A stretch of DNA of 55,150 nt from JBHGXV01 sp041920505 (GTDB taxonomy: Bacteria; Bacillota; Bacilli; Brevibacillales; Brevibacillaceae). The translations under genes were made by a program, and so were the position numbers. Positions 44,549 to 55,010 of this stretch are shown here, piece after piece. Within the stretch, counting starts at the first letter, position 1. The number at the start of each line of letters is the position of its first letter. The stretch is from positions 1 to 55,150 of the forward strand of contig JBHGXV010000013.1 in NCBI GenBank assembly GCA_041920505.1, in the 5' to 3' direction. The notes beneath the pieces were generated by a model. That model had not been told where the DNA came from. It made no database searches and saw only the letters and a program-made list of their open reading frames with translations.

Positions 44549-45214
44549 TTAGTAGCCGTTGCCTTTCGCCGTCTCGCCGGTGACAATGGCAATGCCGGCG
44601 CTGGCGCCGATCCGGGTGGCGCCCGCTTCGATCATCGCCAGCGCGGAGGCGCGGTCACGCACGCCGCCCGATGCTTTGACGCCGATGTCGGGACCGACGG
44701 TTTTGCGCATCAGTGCGATGTCTTCGACGGTGGCGCCCCCCGGGCCGAAGCCGGTCGAAGTTTTGACGTAGTCGGCGCCTGCCGCTACCGCCAGCTTGCA
44801 CGCGGTCACCTTTTCCTCGTCGGTCAGAAGTCCCGTCTCGATAATCACTTTTACCAGCACGTCGCCAGCCGCCTCCACGACAGCGGCGATGTCGCGTTGC
44901 ACCAGTTCCAGATAGCCCGATTTGAGCGCGCCGACATTGATCACCATGTCCACCTCAGTCGCGCCGTTGGCGATCGCGTCGCGCGTCTCGAACGCCTTCG
45001 TCTCCGGCGTAGAAGCGCCGAGCGGGAAGCCGATGACGGTGCACACCTTCACGTCGCTGCCCGCCAGGTTTTGCGCCGCCCGTTTCACCCAGGCCGGATT
45101 GACGCAGACAGAAGCGAAGTCATACTGTTTCGCCTCGGCGCACAGCTTGTCGATCATCTGTGCGGTCGCGTCCGGTTTTAACAGTGTATGGTCGATATAC
45201 TTGTTGAGATTCAT
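44549..45214 (-). CDS. deoC: Deoxyribose-phosphate aldolase
   Basis: The 221-aa class I aldolase splits 2-deoxyribose-5-phosphate into glyceraldehyde-3-phosphate and acetaldehyde in deoxynucleoside catabolism. Schiff-base Lys is in ADYVKTSTGFG, the second active-site Lys in GVKASGGVRD, and the N-terminal IDHTLLKPDATAQMI is the family signature. Length is normal (223 aa in B. subtilis). It is the last gene of the dnaJ-prmA-rsmE-mtaB-nudix unit, 4 nt after the Nudix gene; its linkage to chaperone and rRNA/tRNA modification genes is probably not functional. Confidence 0.96.
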   Translation of the reverse strand: MNLNKYIDHTLLKPDATAQMIDKLCAEAKQYDFASVCVNPAWVKRAAQNLAGSDVKVCTVIGFPLGASTPETKAFETRDAIANGATEVDMVINVGALKSGYLELVQRDIAAVVEAAGDVLVKVIIETGLLTDEEKVTACKLAVAAGADYVKTSTGFGPGGATVEDIALMRKTVGPDIGVKASGGVRDRASALAMIEAGATRIGASAGIAIVTGETAKGNGY

Positions 45215-45218
45215 GCGT

Positions 45219-45647
45219 TCACACCTCGATTTTCAATTGAGCAAGCGCCCGTCGCAGGACGCTTTCGTTGTTCAGATAGCCCTCCGCCTGCTGCCGCTCC
45301 CACGCCTCGCGGGGCGGCAGCCACTGCACGGCATTGATCTCCTCGATCTGGGCGGTCACTTCGTCGGTCAGGGCCTCGACCAGGTAGTAGTGCACCTCTT
45401 TGTGGACGGTCTCGCCCGTTTGCGGGTGCTGGTACTGGTAGCGCACGATCTCAATCGGCGCGATCAGCTTGCCTCGCACTCCGGTCTCTTCCAGGATTTC
45501 GCGCAACGCCGTCTCCTCCAGCGTCTCCCCCGGCTCCTGTTTGCCCTTGGCCAGCGTCATCTTGCCGTAGCGGTCCTCAATCATCAACAACTGGATCTGC
45601 CCGTCACGTTTGCGGTACACGACTCCGCCTGCCGATACTTCTTTCAT
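45219..45647 (-). CDS. NUDIX hydrolase
   Basis: The 142-aa protein contains the complete Nudix box GKQEPGETLEETALREILEE-TGV (about residues 36-58), which hydrolyses nucleoside diphosphate-linked compounds with Mg2+. It begins KEVSAGGVVYRKRDGQIQLL, similar to MutT-like and Ap4A hydrolase-like members. It overlaps the end of mtaB by 4 nt and precedes deoC by 4 nt, so translation is coupled. The substrate cannot be assigned. Confidence 0.93.
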   Translation of the reverse strand: MKEVSAGGVVYRKRDGQIQLLMIEDRYGKMTLAKGKQEPGETLEETALREILEETGVRGKLIAPIEIVRYQYQHPQTGETVHKEVHYYLVEALTDEVTAQIEEINAVQWLPPREAWERQQAEGYLNNESVLRRALAQLKIEV

Positions 45648-47002
45648 ACGACCGTTCTCGCTAACGCAGGATGTTTCACGTCGTCGAGGACGCCGACAAG
45701 CGTGCCGTGGCAGTATTCGGAGCCCGGTTCGTCCAGGCGCACGCGGCAGACTTTGCCGATCATCTCTTCGCTGCCCGAAAATACCAGGTTCAGGTAGTTG
45801 TCGGAGTAGCCCATCAACAGCCCGCTTGCCGGATCTTCCTTATACGGACGCTCCGGGATCACTTCCAGCACGTCGCCTGTGAACTGTTTCGCGTAAGCCA
45901 GCGTCAACTCCGTGTTCAGTTCGATCAGCTTGGCCACGCGTTCTTTTTTCACCTCTTCCGGCACCTGGTCGGGCATCCGCGCCGCCGGGGTGCCGCTGCG
46001 CATCGAGTACGGGAAGACGTGTAGCTCGGCGAATCCGATCTCCTGGATGAACCGGTAGCCGTTGGCGAATTGCTCTTCGGTCTCGCCCGGGAAGCCGACG
46101 ATCACGTCCGTGGTCAGGGCCACGCCCGGCAACGCCTCGCGCACCTGTATCATCTTCTCGCGGAACTCGGCCGTGGTGTACTTGCGGCGCATCCGCTTCA
46201 GCACCTCGTCGTCGCCCGCTTGCAGCGGCACGTGCAGATGGCGGCACAGTTTATTGGAGTGGTTGATGACGTCGATGACCTCGTCGGTGATTTGGCTGGC
46301 CTCGATGGAACTGATGCGGATCCGCTTCAGTCCCTCCACCTGATGCAGGTCGACCAGCAGTTTGGCCAGGTTGTAGTTTTCCAGGTCTTCGCCGTAGCCG
46401 CCGGTGTGAATCCCGGTCAGGACGATCTCCAGATACCCGGCCTCCACCAGCTTCTTCGCCTGCTCGATCACGCTCTCGGGTTTACGGGAACGCATCAGGC
46501 CGCGCGCCCAGGGAATGATGCAAAACGTGCAGAAGTTGTTGCAGCCTTCCTGAATCTTCAGCGACGCGCGGGTGCGTTCGGTAAACGAAGCCACGTCCAG
46601 CTCCTCGAACTCGCGCGCCTTCATGATGTTGCCGACCGCGTTGATCGGCGTGCGCTGGGCGCGGATCTGCTCGACGTACTCGACCAGCCGCTCACGTCCC
46701 TGCGTGCCGACGATGATGTCGACACCCGGAATCTCGGCGATCTCGTTCGGCGAGGTTTGCGCGTAGCAGCCGGTCACCGCCACGATCGCTTCCGGATTGC
46801 GGCGAATGGCGCGGCGGATGACTTGGCGGCTCTTCTTGTCCCCCGTGTTGGTCACGGTGCACGTGTTAATCACGTAGACATCAGCCGTCTGTGTCTCGAA
46901 ATCGACCCGCTCATACCCCTGTGACTTGAACAACTGCCAAATCGCTTCTGTTTCATAACTGTTCACTTTGCAACCCAATGTATAGAAAGCAATTTTCATC
47001 AT
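45644..47002 (-). CDS. mtaB: tRNA (N6-L-threonylcarbamoyladenosine(37)-C2)-methylthiotransferase MtaB
   Basis: The 452-aa radical-SAM enzyme converts t6A37 to ms2t6A37 in ANN-decoding tRNAs. The N-terminal UPF0004 domain gives three cluster Cys (TLGCKVN, NTCTVT, VTGCYAQT), the radical SAM motif is CNNFCTFC (about 150-157), and a C-terminal TRAM domain (TGDVLEVIPERPYKEDPASG) binds tRNA. Length equals B. subtilis MtaB/YqeV. It overlaps rsmE by 4 nt at its start and the Nudix gene by 4 nt at its end. Confidence 0.97.
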   Translation of the reverse strand: MMKIAFYTLGCKVNSYETEAIWQLFKSQGYERVDFETQTADVYVINTCTVTNTGDKKSRQVIRRAIRRNPEAIVAVTGCYAQTSPNEIAEIPGVDIIVGTQGRERLVEYVEQIRAQRTPINAVGNIMKAREFEELDVASFTERTRASLKIQEGCNNFCTFCIIPWARGLMRSRKPESVIEQAKKLVEAGYLEIVLTGIHTGGYGEDLENYNLAKLLVDLHQVEGLKRIRISSIEASQITDEVIDVINHSNKLCRHLHVPLQAGDDEVLKRMRRKYTTAEFREKMIQVREALPGVALTTDVIVGFPGETEEQFANGYRFIQEIGFAELHVFPYSMRSGTPAARMPDQVPEEVKKERVAKLIELNTELTLAYAKQFTGDVLEVIPERPYKEDPASGLLMGYSDNYLNLVFSGSEEMIGKVCRVRLDEPGSEYCHGTLVGVLDDVKHPALARTVV

Positions 47003-47757
47003 TGCTCTCCCTCCTTTCCTCCTGTCATTTCAAAATGGTACGACACTGCGGCGAGCACGTACTGGCTGGCGGTTTCGGTGCGCAGAATCCGCGGACCGAG
47101 CGATACCGGAATCGCCCCCGCCGCTGCGGCCGAACGCACTTCCTGGGGGGAAAATCCGCCTTCCGGGCCGATCAGCACCAAAAGGGAATCCCCCGGACGC
47201 AAGCGGTCCAGCACGTCCCGCAAGGTCGTCTGATCTTCCTGTTCATAGGCGATGACGCAGGCGTCATAGCGCTTGCATTCGGCGATCGCCTCGTCGAAAC
47301 GGCGGACGGGCAGCACCTCGGGCAACACCGAGCGATGCGCCTGTTCGGCCGCTTCCTTGGCGATCCGGCTCCAGCGCTCCCGCTTCCTGTCTTCTTTTTT
47401 CGCATCCAGCTTGACGATGGTGCGCTCCGATTGGAACGGAAAAAAGGCGTGCGCCCCCAGTTCCGTCCCTTTCTGGATGATCCACTCCAGCTTGTCGCCT
47501 TTGGGCAAGCCTTGACCGATCGTGACACGAACCGGAAGCTCCCGCCGTTCGTCCAGCCATTCGACGATCTCGGCGCGCACTTGCTTGGCGGTTCGTTCGG
47601 TGAGGCGGGCCCGGGCGACTCGCCCCTGACCGTCGCTCACCAGAATCTCGTCGCCGATGTCGCCGCGCATCACGTTGGTGATATGGTGTACGTCGTCACC
47701 GGTGATGATGACGTCCTGTTCCGTGAACTGGCGAGGCTCGACAAAATATCGCTGCAT
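46999..47757 (-). CDS. rsmE: 16S rRNA (uracil(1498)-N(3))-methyltransferase RsmE
   Basis: The 252-aa SPOUT-class enzyme methylates N3 of U1498 in 16S rRNA. An N-terminal PUA-like domain (DVIITGDDVHHITNVMRGDI) is followed by the knotted SAM-binding core with LLVLIGPEGGFSPQEV and VSLGPRILRTETA. The ATG follows GAGGTTAGAGG. It sits 18 nt downstream of prmA and overlaps mtaB, as in the conserved dnaJ-prmA-rsmE-mtaB order. Confidence 0.96.
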   Translation of the reverse strand: MQRYFVEPRQFTEQDVIITGDDVHHITNVMRGDIGDEILVSDGQGRVARARLTERTAKQVRAEIVEWLDERRELPVRVTIGQGLPKGDKLEWIIQKGTELGAHAFFPFQSERTIVKLDAKKEDRKRERWSRIAKEAAEQAHRSVLPEVLPVRRFDEAIAECKRYDACVIAYEQEDQTTLRDVLDRLRPGDSLLVLIGPEGGFSPQEVRSAAAAGAIPVSLGPRILRTETASQYVLAAVSYHFEMTGGKEGEQ

Positions 47758-47775
47758 GCCTCTAACCTCACTATT

Positions 47776-48714
47776 CTACTCTTTTTTGGCGATAATCGCT
47801 ACCCAGTCGTCAATGGTAACCGTCTCAACGATTGCCAGATTGACCTGCGCCAAGGCCCCTTTCACGTCCGCCTCGCGCGCGCCGATGATCCCGGAGGCGA
47901 TAAACAGCCCACCGGGGACGAGCACGCGGGCCACGTCAGCGGTGAATCGGATGATCACTTCGGCCAGGATGTTGGCTACCACCACATCGACCGGCCCGTC
48001 TACGCCGTCGAGCAGATTGTTCTGTTTCACCGTCACCTGTTCGCTCACGTGGTTCAGCTTGATGTTGGCCTGCGCCGAGCGCACCGCCACCTCGTCCAAA
48101 TCCATCGCCAGCACCTCGGACGCGCCCAGTTTGGCCGCAGCGATGCTCAAAATTCCCGTGCCAGTGCCGACGTCATAGACGCGGTCCCCCGGCTTCAGGT
48201 ATCGTTCCAGCGCGCGGATGCACAGCACGGTGGTGGGGTGGGTTCCCGTGCCAAACGCCATGCCGGGGTCCATCTCGATGATCAGTTCGTCTTCCCGGGC
48301 GGGCGTGTACTCCTCCCACACCGGGGTGATCGTGATCCGATCCGAAATCTGCACCGGTTTGTAATACTTTTTCCAGGCAGAAGCCCATTCGTCCTCGTGC
48401 ACTTCCGTCAGCGTCACTGTCCCGGTGCCAAGGTCAAGCCCGTACAGGAGCAGTTCGTTGAGACGGGACTTGATCCCCTCCACCGTCTCGCCGAGGTAGC
48501 TGGTCACCGGCAGATAGGCCTTGACGTATACCCCTTCGGTCGGAAAGTCGTCAGGAGAGAGCTGGTAAATCTCGCCAAACGGTGTGTCCCAGTCGCGGTA
48601 CAACACCTCCGGGTCTTCGATGACCACGCCGTTGGCGCCAGCTTCGTGCAAAATGTTGGATACCGCTTCGACTGCTTCCGCCGTCGTGTGGATACAAATC
48701 TCGGACCATTTCAT
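47776..48714 (-). CDS. prmA: Ribosomal protein L11 methyltransferase
   Basis: The 312-aa enzyme trimethylates ribosomal protein uL11. The N-terminal substrate-recognition domain (MKWSEICIHTTAEAVEAVSN) joins a Rossmann domain with SAM motif I YDVGTGTGILSIAAAKLGA, MDPGMAFGTGTHPTT and VVANILAEVI (NPPY-like N-I/L-x motif). The ATG at 48714 is preferred over one six codons upstream on the basis of family alignment (MKWSE). It is 44 nt from dnaJ. Confidence 0.96.
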   Translation of the reverse strand: MKWSEICIHTTAEAVEAVSNILHEAGANGVVIEDPEVLYRDWDTPFGEIYQLSPDDFPTEGVYVKAYLPVTSYLGETVEGIKSRLNELLLYGLDLGTGTVTLTEVHEDEWASAWKKYYKPVQISDRITITPVWEEYTPAREDELIIEMDPGMAFGTGTHPTTVLCIRALERYLKPGDRVYDVGTGTGILSIAAAKLGASEVLAMDLDEVAVRSAQANIKLNHVSEQVTVKQNNLLDGVDGPVDVVVANILAEVIIRFTADVARVLVPGGLFIASGIIGAREADVKGALAQVNLAIVETVTIDDWVAIIAKKE

Positions 48715-48757
48715 CGAGCAACCCTCTCCCATCGCTGAAAGTCATGCAGGCGTCTTG

Positions 48758-49888
48758 CTACTCGCCGCGAAACGCCCGCTTCATTTTTTCAAAAAAGCCT
48801 TCGTCCTCGTGCGGCACCTCCACCGGCGCACCGTCGGAGAGGCTGGCGAACTCGCGCAACAACTCTTTTTGCCGCTCGGTCAGCTTGGTCGGCGTGACCA
48901 CCCGCACTTTCACATGCTGGTCGCCGCGCCCGCTGCCGCGCAGGTACGGCACCCCCTTGCCGCGCAGGCGGAAAAATGTCTCGGTCTGCGTGCCGGCGGG
49001 GATTTTCAGCTTCACCCGGCCGTCGACGGTCGGCACCTCGATCTCGTCGCCAAGCGCCGCCTGGGCGAAGTTGATCGGCACCTCACAGTAAATATCGTTA
49101 CCTTCCCGTTCAAAAAACTCGTGCCGCCGCACGCGCAAAATGACGTACAAATCGCCCGGAGGCCCGCCGTTGATCCCCGGCTCCCCTTCGCCGGGAACGC
49201 GCAGTTGCGCGCCGTCGTCCACCCCCGCCGGAATGTTGAGATGGATTTTGCGGCGAACCTTCATGCGGCCCGTCCCCCGGCACTGCGGGCATTTTTCCTT
49301 GACCACCTTGCCCTTGCCCTCGCACGCCGGACAGACGCGCCGGTTGACGATCCGACCGAACGGCGTGTTGGCCACGGTCTCCTGCTGACCGGTGCCGTTG
49401 CAGGCGCGGCACGTCTCCACGCCCGAACCCGGCTTGGCCCCGGAGCCGTGGCAGGTGTCGCACTCCGCTTCCTTGGGCACTTCCACGTCCGCCTCCTTGC
49501 CGAACACCGCCTCAAGAAAGTCGATCTGCAAGCCATACTGCAAATCGGCCCCTTTGCGCGGCGCGTTGGGATTGGCGCGTCGGCCGCCTCCGCCGAAAAA
49601 CATGTCAAAAATATCGCCAAAGCCGCCCAGATCGGAAGCGTCGAATCCGCCGTACCCGCCGAAGCCCTGATTCGGGTCCTGGTGGCCGAAACGGTCGTAA
49701 TTGGCCCTGCGCTGCGGATCGGAGAGCACATCGTACGCTTCTTTCACTTCCTTGAACTTCTCTTCCGCATCGGGCGCTTTATTGACGTCGGGGTGGTACT
49801 GGCGGGCCAGCTTGCGGTAGGCCTTCTTTATCTCGTCCGGGCTGGCGTCCTTGCTTACGCCAAGCACCTCGTAGTAATCCCGCTTCAT
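48758..49888 (-). CDS. dnaJ: Chaperone protein DnaJ
   Basis: The 376-aa type I J-protein stimulates DnaK ATPase and delivers substrates. It has a J domain (1-70, with HPD in RQYHPDVNKAP), a Gly/Phe-rich linker, a zinc-binding region with four CxxCxGxG repeats (CDTCHGSG, CRACNGTG, CPACEGKG, CPQCRGTG) and C-terminal substrate domains. The ATG at 49888 follows GGGAGTGA. It is separated from dnaK by a terminator and has its own promoter, so it can be made independently of hrcA-grpE-dnaK. Confidence 0.98.
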   Translation of the reverse strand: MKRDYYEVLGVSKDASPDEIKKAYRKLARQYHPDVNKAPDAEEKFKEVKEAYDVLSDPQRRANYDRFGHQDPNQGFGGYGGFDASDLGGFGDIFDMFFGGGGRRANPNAPRKGADLQYGLQIDFLEAVFGKEADVEVPKEAECDTCHGSGAKPGSGVETCRACNGTGQQETVANTPFGRIVNRRVCPACEGKGKVVKEKCPQCRGTGRMKVRRKIHLNIPAGVDDGAQLRVPGEGEPGINGGPPGDLYVILRVRRHEFFEREGNDIYCEVPINFAQAALGDEIEVPTVDGRVKLKIPAGTQTETFFRLRGKGVPYLRGSGRGDQHVKVRVVTPTKLTERQKELLREFASLSDGAPVEVPHEDEGFFEKMKRAFRGE

Positions 49889-49926
49889 GCGTAGAATCAC
49901 TCCCGTATCAAAAACAATCAAATTTA

Positions 49927-49955
49927 ACTATAGCACGCCGGTATCAAAGGTTCAA
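49927..49955 (-). promoter_or_regulatory. Internal promoter before dnaJ
   Basis: Reverse strand TTGAAC (49950-49955), a 17-bp spacer and TATAGT (49927-49932) preceded by TGC make an extended -10 sigma-A promoter 39 bp before dnaJ and just after the dnaK terminator. No CIRCE copy is next to it. Confidence 0.65.
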
Positions 49956-49973
49956 TCGACGGGTGTGCGACGG

Positions 49974-50006
49974 AAAAAAAGCCAAAGTCATGCACATCTG
50001 ACTTTG
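49974..50006 (-). terminator. Rho-independent terminator after dnaK
   Basis: Reverse strand CAAAGTCA-GATGTGCA-TGACTTTG followed by GCTTTTTTTCC, 21 nt past the dnaK stop. It should limit read-through from the CIRCE-controlled promoter into dnaJ. Confidence 0.8.
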
Positions 50007-50026
50007 ACTTTTCTTCGCTTCGGCTA

Positions 50027-51862
<1,836 letters not shown>

Positions 51863-51905
51863 CTTGACAGTTCCTCCTTACCTGATTGCCTGCAGAATAA
51901 ATGGG

Positions 51906-52529
51906 TTATGCGTTTACTTTCACCATCGCCGGGCGTATGACCCGATCCTTGAACTGATACCCTTTTTGCAGTTCCTCGACAACGACGCCGGACTCGTACT
52001 GATCGTCCTGCACCTGCATGACTGCCTGATGGAGGTTGGGATCAAACGGTTTTCCGGCCGCCTCGATCGGGGTCAGCCCTTCCTGTTCAAACACCTGTTT
52101 GATCTGTCTGTACACCATCTCCACGCCCTGCAAGAGGGACTCGACGGTGAGCGTCTGTTTGTCGACGGACAGCGCCCGCTCGAAGTTGTCCAGCGCGGGC
52201 AGCAAGGCCTCGATCACTTTCAGCGAGGCGTACTTGGCCATATCCTCCTGCTCCTTGCGCACGCGGCGCCGCAGGTTTTCCATGTCGGCCAACGTGCGCA
52301 AGAGACGGTTGTGGTTCTCCTCCGCCTGCGCCTTCCAGCGCTCGGCTTCGGCCGCCCAGTCCGTCTCGGGTATCGTTTTTTCGGCAGAAGCGTCGGCCGC
52401 TTCGCTTTGCGCGGACGCGTCCGCCTGTGCTGACGCTTCGGTCTGACCGGCTGTTTCCGCCTGGTTGGCCTCGCTGTCAGCTACGGCTTTGGCCGCCTCC
52501 GTCTCCACTGTGGTTTTTTCTTCACTCAA
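51906..52529 (-). CDS. grpE: Nucleotide exchange factor GrpE
   Basis: A ~207-aa exchange factor for DnaK. The N-terminal ~60 residues are Ala/Glu/Asp-rich and disordered, then a long coiled coil (RWKAQAEENHNRLLRTLADM, ENLRRRVRKEQEDMAKYASL) and the beta domain with FDPNLHQAVMQVQDD and VVEELQKGYQFKDRVIRPAM. The TTG at 52529 is chosen since GAGGAGG lies 8 nt upstream; an ATG eight codons earlier (52553) has only a weak site. Second gene of the hrcA operon. Confidence 0.95.
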   Translation of the reverse strand: MSEEKTTVETEAAKAVADSEANQAETAGQTEASAQADASAQSEAADASAEKTIPETDWAAEAERWKAQAEENHNRLLRTLADMENLRRRVRKEQEDMAKYASLKVIEALLPALDNFERALSVDKQTLTVESLLQGVEMVYRQIKQVFEQEGLTPIEAAGKPFDPNLHQAVMQVQDDQYESGVVVEELQKGYQFKDRVIRPAMVKVNA

Positions 52530-52591
52530 CCCAAAAACCTCCTCATCCACCATGCTTGCCTGCGTCCTACACTCTTCAGGTTTTCCCCATC

Positions 52592-53623
52592 TTACAAGCC
52601 TTCAAACTGCTGGGACAACATCTTCGACAAGCCTTTCGCCAGGTAGTCCAGCACGGTGATCACTTTGGCGTATTCCATGCGCGTCGGTCCGAGGATGCCG
52701 ACGGTGCCCACCGGCTTGCCGTCCAGGTAGTAGGACGTGGTGACAATGCTGCACTGTTTGACCGCGTCCACGTCGTTTTCCTGTCCGATGCGGATCGTAA
52801 GCCCGTCTTCACGCGTGTTGAACAGTTGCACCAGTTGGTCGTTTTGCTCAAGCAACTCCAGGATATCCTTTACCTTGTCCACGTCCCGGAACTCGGGCTG
52901 GTTCATGATTTTGGTCACGCCGCGCAGAAAGACACGCTCCGACGCTTCCTTCGAGAGCGCCCCTTCCAGCTTCAGGAGCATCTCCTGATACTGCTCCACG
53001 TGGCGGCGCATCTCTGTCGCCACCTCCTGATGGAGCCGGGTGCGCAACTGGTAGAGCGGCACGTCGGCCAACTTGCTGTTCAACAGGTTGACCATTTTCT
53101 CAATCTCGGACGGTGAGATGCCGACAGGCAGGTCAATCAGCTTGTTTTCCACCCGTCCGGTATGGGTCACCACGATCGCCACCGCCTGGTCATCATTCAG
53201 CGGGACGATCTGGATGTGCTTCAGTCGATGTTCAAAGATTTCCGGTCCGAGCACGATGGACGTATAGTTCGTCATCTGGGAGAGAATCGCTGCCGCATGT
53301 TCAATCACTTGTTCCACATGGCTGATGCGTTCCGCAAACAGTTGCCGGATGTTGTTCAACTCCTGTTCGGACAGCAGTTGCGGTTGCACCAGGTTATCGA
53401 CGTAGAAGCGATACCCCTTGGTCGACGGGACGCGTCCCGCCGAGGTATGCGGTTGCTCCAGATAGCCCAACTCTTCCAGATCAGCCATTTCATTGCGAAT
53501 GGTGGCGGAACTCAAATGAATGTCCTCGCGCTTGGAAATGGTACGGGAGCCGACAGGTTCGGCAGAACGGATGTAGTTGTCGACGATCAGATGCAGAATT
53601 AAACGTTGACGGTCGGACAGCAT
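52592..53623 (-). CDS. hrcA: Heat-inducible transcription repressor HrcA
   Basis: The 343-aa repressor binds CIRCE and senses free GroEL. It has an N-terminal winged HTH (LSDRQRLILHLIVDNYIRSA, EPVGSRTISKRE, STIRNEMADLEELGYLEQPH) and a dimerisation/GAF-like core (PSTKGYRFYVDNL, VLGPTRMEYAKVI). The ATG at 53623 follows GGGAGGCGAG; twelve further upstream in-frame codons run into CIRCE and are not conserved. First gene of its own operon, autoregulated through the CIRCE directly upstream. Confidence 0.97.
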   Translation of the reverse strand: MLSDRQRLILHLIVDNYIRSAEPVGSRTISKREDIHLSSATIRNEMADLEELGYLEQPHTSAGRVPSTKGYRFYVDNLVQPQLLSEQELNNIRQLFAERISHVEQVIEHAAAILSQMTNYTSIVLGPEIFEHRLKHIQIVPLNDDQAVAIVVTHTGRVENKLIDLPVGISPSEIEKMVNLLNSKLADVPLYQLRTRLHQEVATEMRRHVEQYQEMLLKLEGALSKEASERVFLRGVTKIMNQPEFRDVDKVKDILELLEQNDQLVQLFNTREDGLTIRIGQENDVDAVKQCSIVTTSYYLDGKPVGTVGILGPTRMEYAKVITVLDYLAKGLSKMLSQQFEGL

Positions 53624-53642
53624 ATCAGTCTCGCCTCCCTTG

Positions 53643-53669
53643 TTAGCACTCCACACCATCGAGTGCTAA
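53643..53669. promoter_or_regulatory. CIRCE operator (HrcA binding site)
   Basis: TTAGCACTC-N9-GAGTGCTAA, identical to the consensus in both arms. It lies between the hrcA start and its promoter, so HrcA binding blocks transcription of hrcA-grpE-dnaK until heat shock depletes GroEL-activated HrcA. Confidence 0.97.
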
Positions 53670-53680
53670 AGCATACTACT

Positions 53681-53709
53681 AAATTATCAAGGGACGGCCG
53701 ATTTGTCAA
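53681..53709 (-). promoter_or_regulatory. hrcA operon promoter
   Basis: Reverse strand TTGACA (53704-53709), a 17-bp spacer and TAATTT (53681-53686), with CIRCE starting 11 bp downstream of the -10 box. Confidence 0.75.
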
Positions 53710-53843
53710 TCGATGGCCCTTTTGTCGGAAAAAGCAGGCAAAAATCGGGATCATGCCCCCCCATCCGGATTGGGGCAGCCCGGTTTTTCATGGAGAAAGG
53801 AGGACTTGACTCCCCCGAGCAGAATGATGAAAGAAACGGCTGA

Positions 53844-54368
53844 ATGGGAGAGATGGCATTGGGCACTGATGTGAACATCGAACAGGTGACGTCCATGGAA
53901 GAACATATCGGCGAGCTTTCGGACCTCTTGATACGGGTCGTGGAAGACGGGGCGTCGATTGGCTTTTTGCCGCCGCTGAAACGCTCGGAGGCTCTGGCAT
54001 ATTGGGAAAGCGTATTGAGCCCTGACGTGATTCTGTTGGTGGCGAAACGAAATGACAAGATCGTGGGAAGCGCGCAGTTGCATTTGTGCACGAAGCCAAA
54101 CGGCCGTCATCGGGCCGAAATCGCCAAAGTGATGACACACCCTGATTATCGACGGAATGGAATTGGCCGTTTGCTCATGCAACAGATAGAAGAAAGAGCG
54201 AAGCGGGAGGGGCGGTCGCTATTGGTGCTCGACACAAGAGAAGGAGACCCTTCCAATTACCTGTACACATCATTGGGGTTTCTGCAAGCGGGGCGAATTC
54301 CTGCGTATGCCAAGTCTGCCAACGGCGAATTGCATGCAACGATTCTCTATTACAAAATCCTCGGTTGA
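53844..54368 (+). CDS. GNAT family N-acetyltransferase
   Basis: The ~174-aa protein has a GNAT fold: ILLVAKRNDKIVGSAQLHLC (beta 2-3), the acetyl-CoA loop VMTHPDYRRNGIGRLLMQQI (motif A, R/Q-x-x-G-x-G/A) and LDTREGDPSNYLYTSLGF (motif B). Substrate is unknown; small-molecule and protein acetylation are both possible. The start is uncertain: ATG 53844 and ATG 53853 flank a GGGAGAG, and TTG 53859 has the best spacing to it. It is divergent from hrcA and ends in a hairpin. Confidence 0.88.
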   Translation: MGEMALGTDVNIEQVTSMEEHIGELSDLLIRVVEDGASIGFLPPLKRSEALAYWESVLSPDVILLVAKRNDKIVGSAQLHLCTKPNGRHRAEIAKVMTHPDYRRNGIGRLLMQQIEERAKREGRSLLVLDTREGDPSNYLYTSLGFLQAGRIPAYAKSANGELHATILYYKILG

Positions 54369-54413
54369 ACTGATTTTTGAGCATGATGTAGACAAGTGCC
54401 TTTTTCATGGCCT

Positions 54414-54469
54414 GAGAATTGCGGTGGAACTCTGCAGTTTTCCGCCGCAATTCTCTGCACTTTTGTCTT
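54414..54469 (+). terminator. Terminator after the GNAT gene
   Basis: GAGAATTGCGG-TGGAA ... TTTTCCG-CCGCAATTCTC, a long stem followed at a few bases by CTTTTGTCTT, 45 nt past the stop codon. Confidence 0.65.
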
Positions 54470-54492
54470 GACATAAACACCAGGGAGCTGAT

Positions 54493-54953
54493 CTAATACG
54501 AAAGCAATTGATGATAGCCCTCTGTGGACATATTCAGTATGTTTTTTTCGTCGGCACAAAAAAACAAGAAGGTTCCATTATTGTTTTTTACAACTACTTT
54601 ATAATGCCAGAGATCTAACGTTTTTTCCGATTCTTTCTCCACTTTGACGATTAGACCTCGTCATATTCCGCTCCCTTACCCGCGTGAAAATACTTTTCAA
54701 AAACAGCCACATAGCACTTGTCCCCCTTCGTTACCAAAAAGGCGTAATTTCTGGGAGTATATAAATAAGGGGATGAGGCGGAACCAATCGCCACTACATC
54801 ATCCGCGTGCAAATATTGTTTAATGCTTTTCGAATCAGGATGTCTATTCATATCGTCATTCCATGAAACAAAGAGGTAGGCTATAAACGTACCAATCAAG
54901 ACAATCAGCAAGAGAATGGCGGCCAAGCTCCGGCTCGTTACTTTCTTTATCAT
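54493..54953 (-). pseudogene. Membrane-anchored hypothetical protein, broken by a -1 frameshift
   Basis: The first frame (54953 to 54651, 100 aa) starts at ATG with GGGGGTGA upstream, has an N-terminal transmembrane anchor (LAAILLLIVLIGTFIAYLFV) and reads YLYTPRNYAFLVTKGDKCYV before stopping after YDEV. A second frame, one base off, continues for 60 codons without a stop (IVKVEKESEKTLDLWHYKVV, VVKNNNGTFLFFCADEKNIL, ending at 54493). One added base near 54650-54653 would join them as DEVYIVKVEKE, giving ~154 aa. Composition and repeated beta strands suggest a single extracytoplasmic domain. An IS3-type element lies 55 bp upstream and may have removed its promoter. Family not recognised. Confidence 0.7.
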
Positions 54954-55010
54954 GAATTTGTGTCACCCCCAAAAAATCAGATTTCAACAAAAAAACATCC
55001 CGCCGACTGA

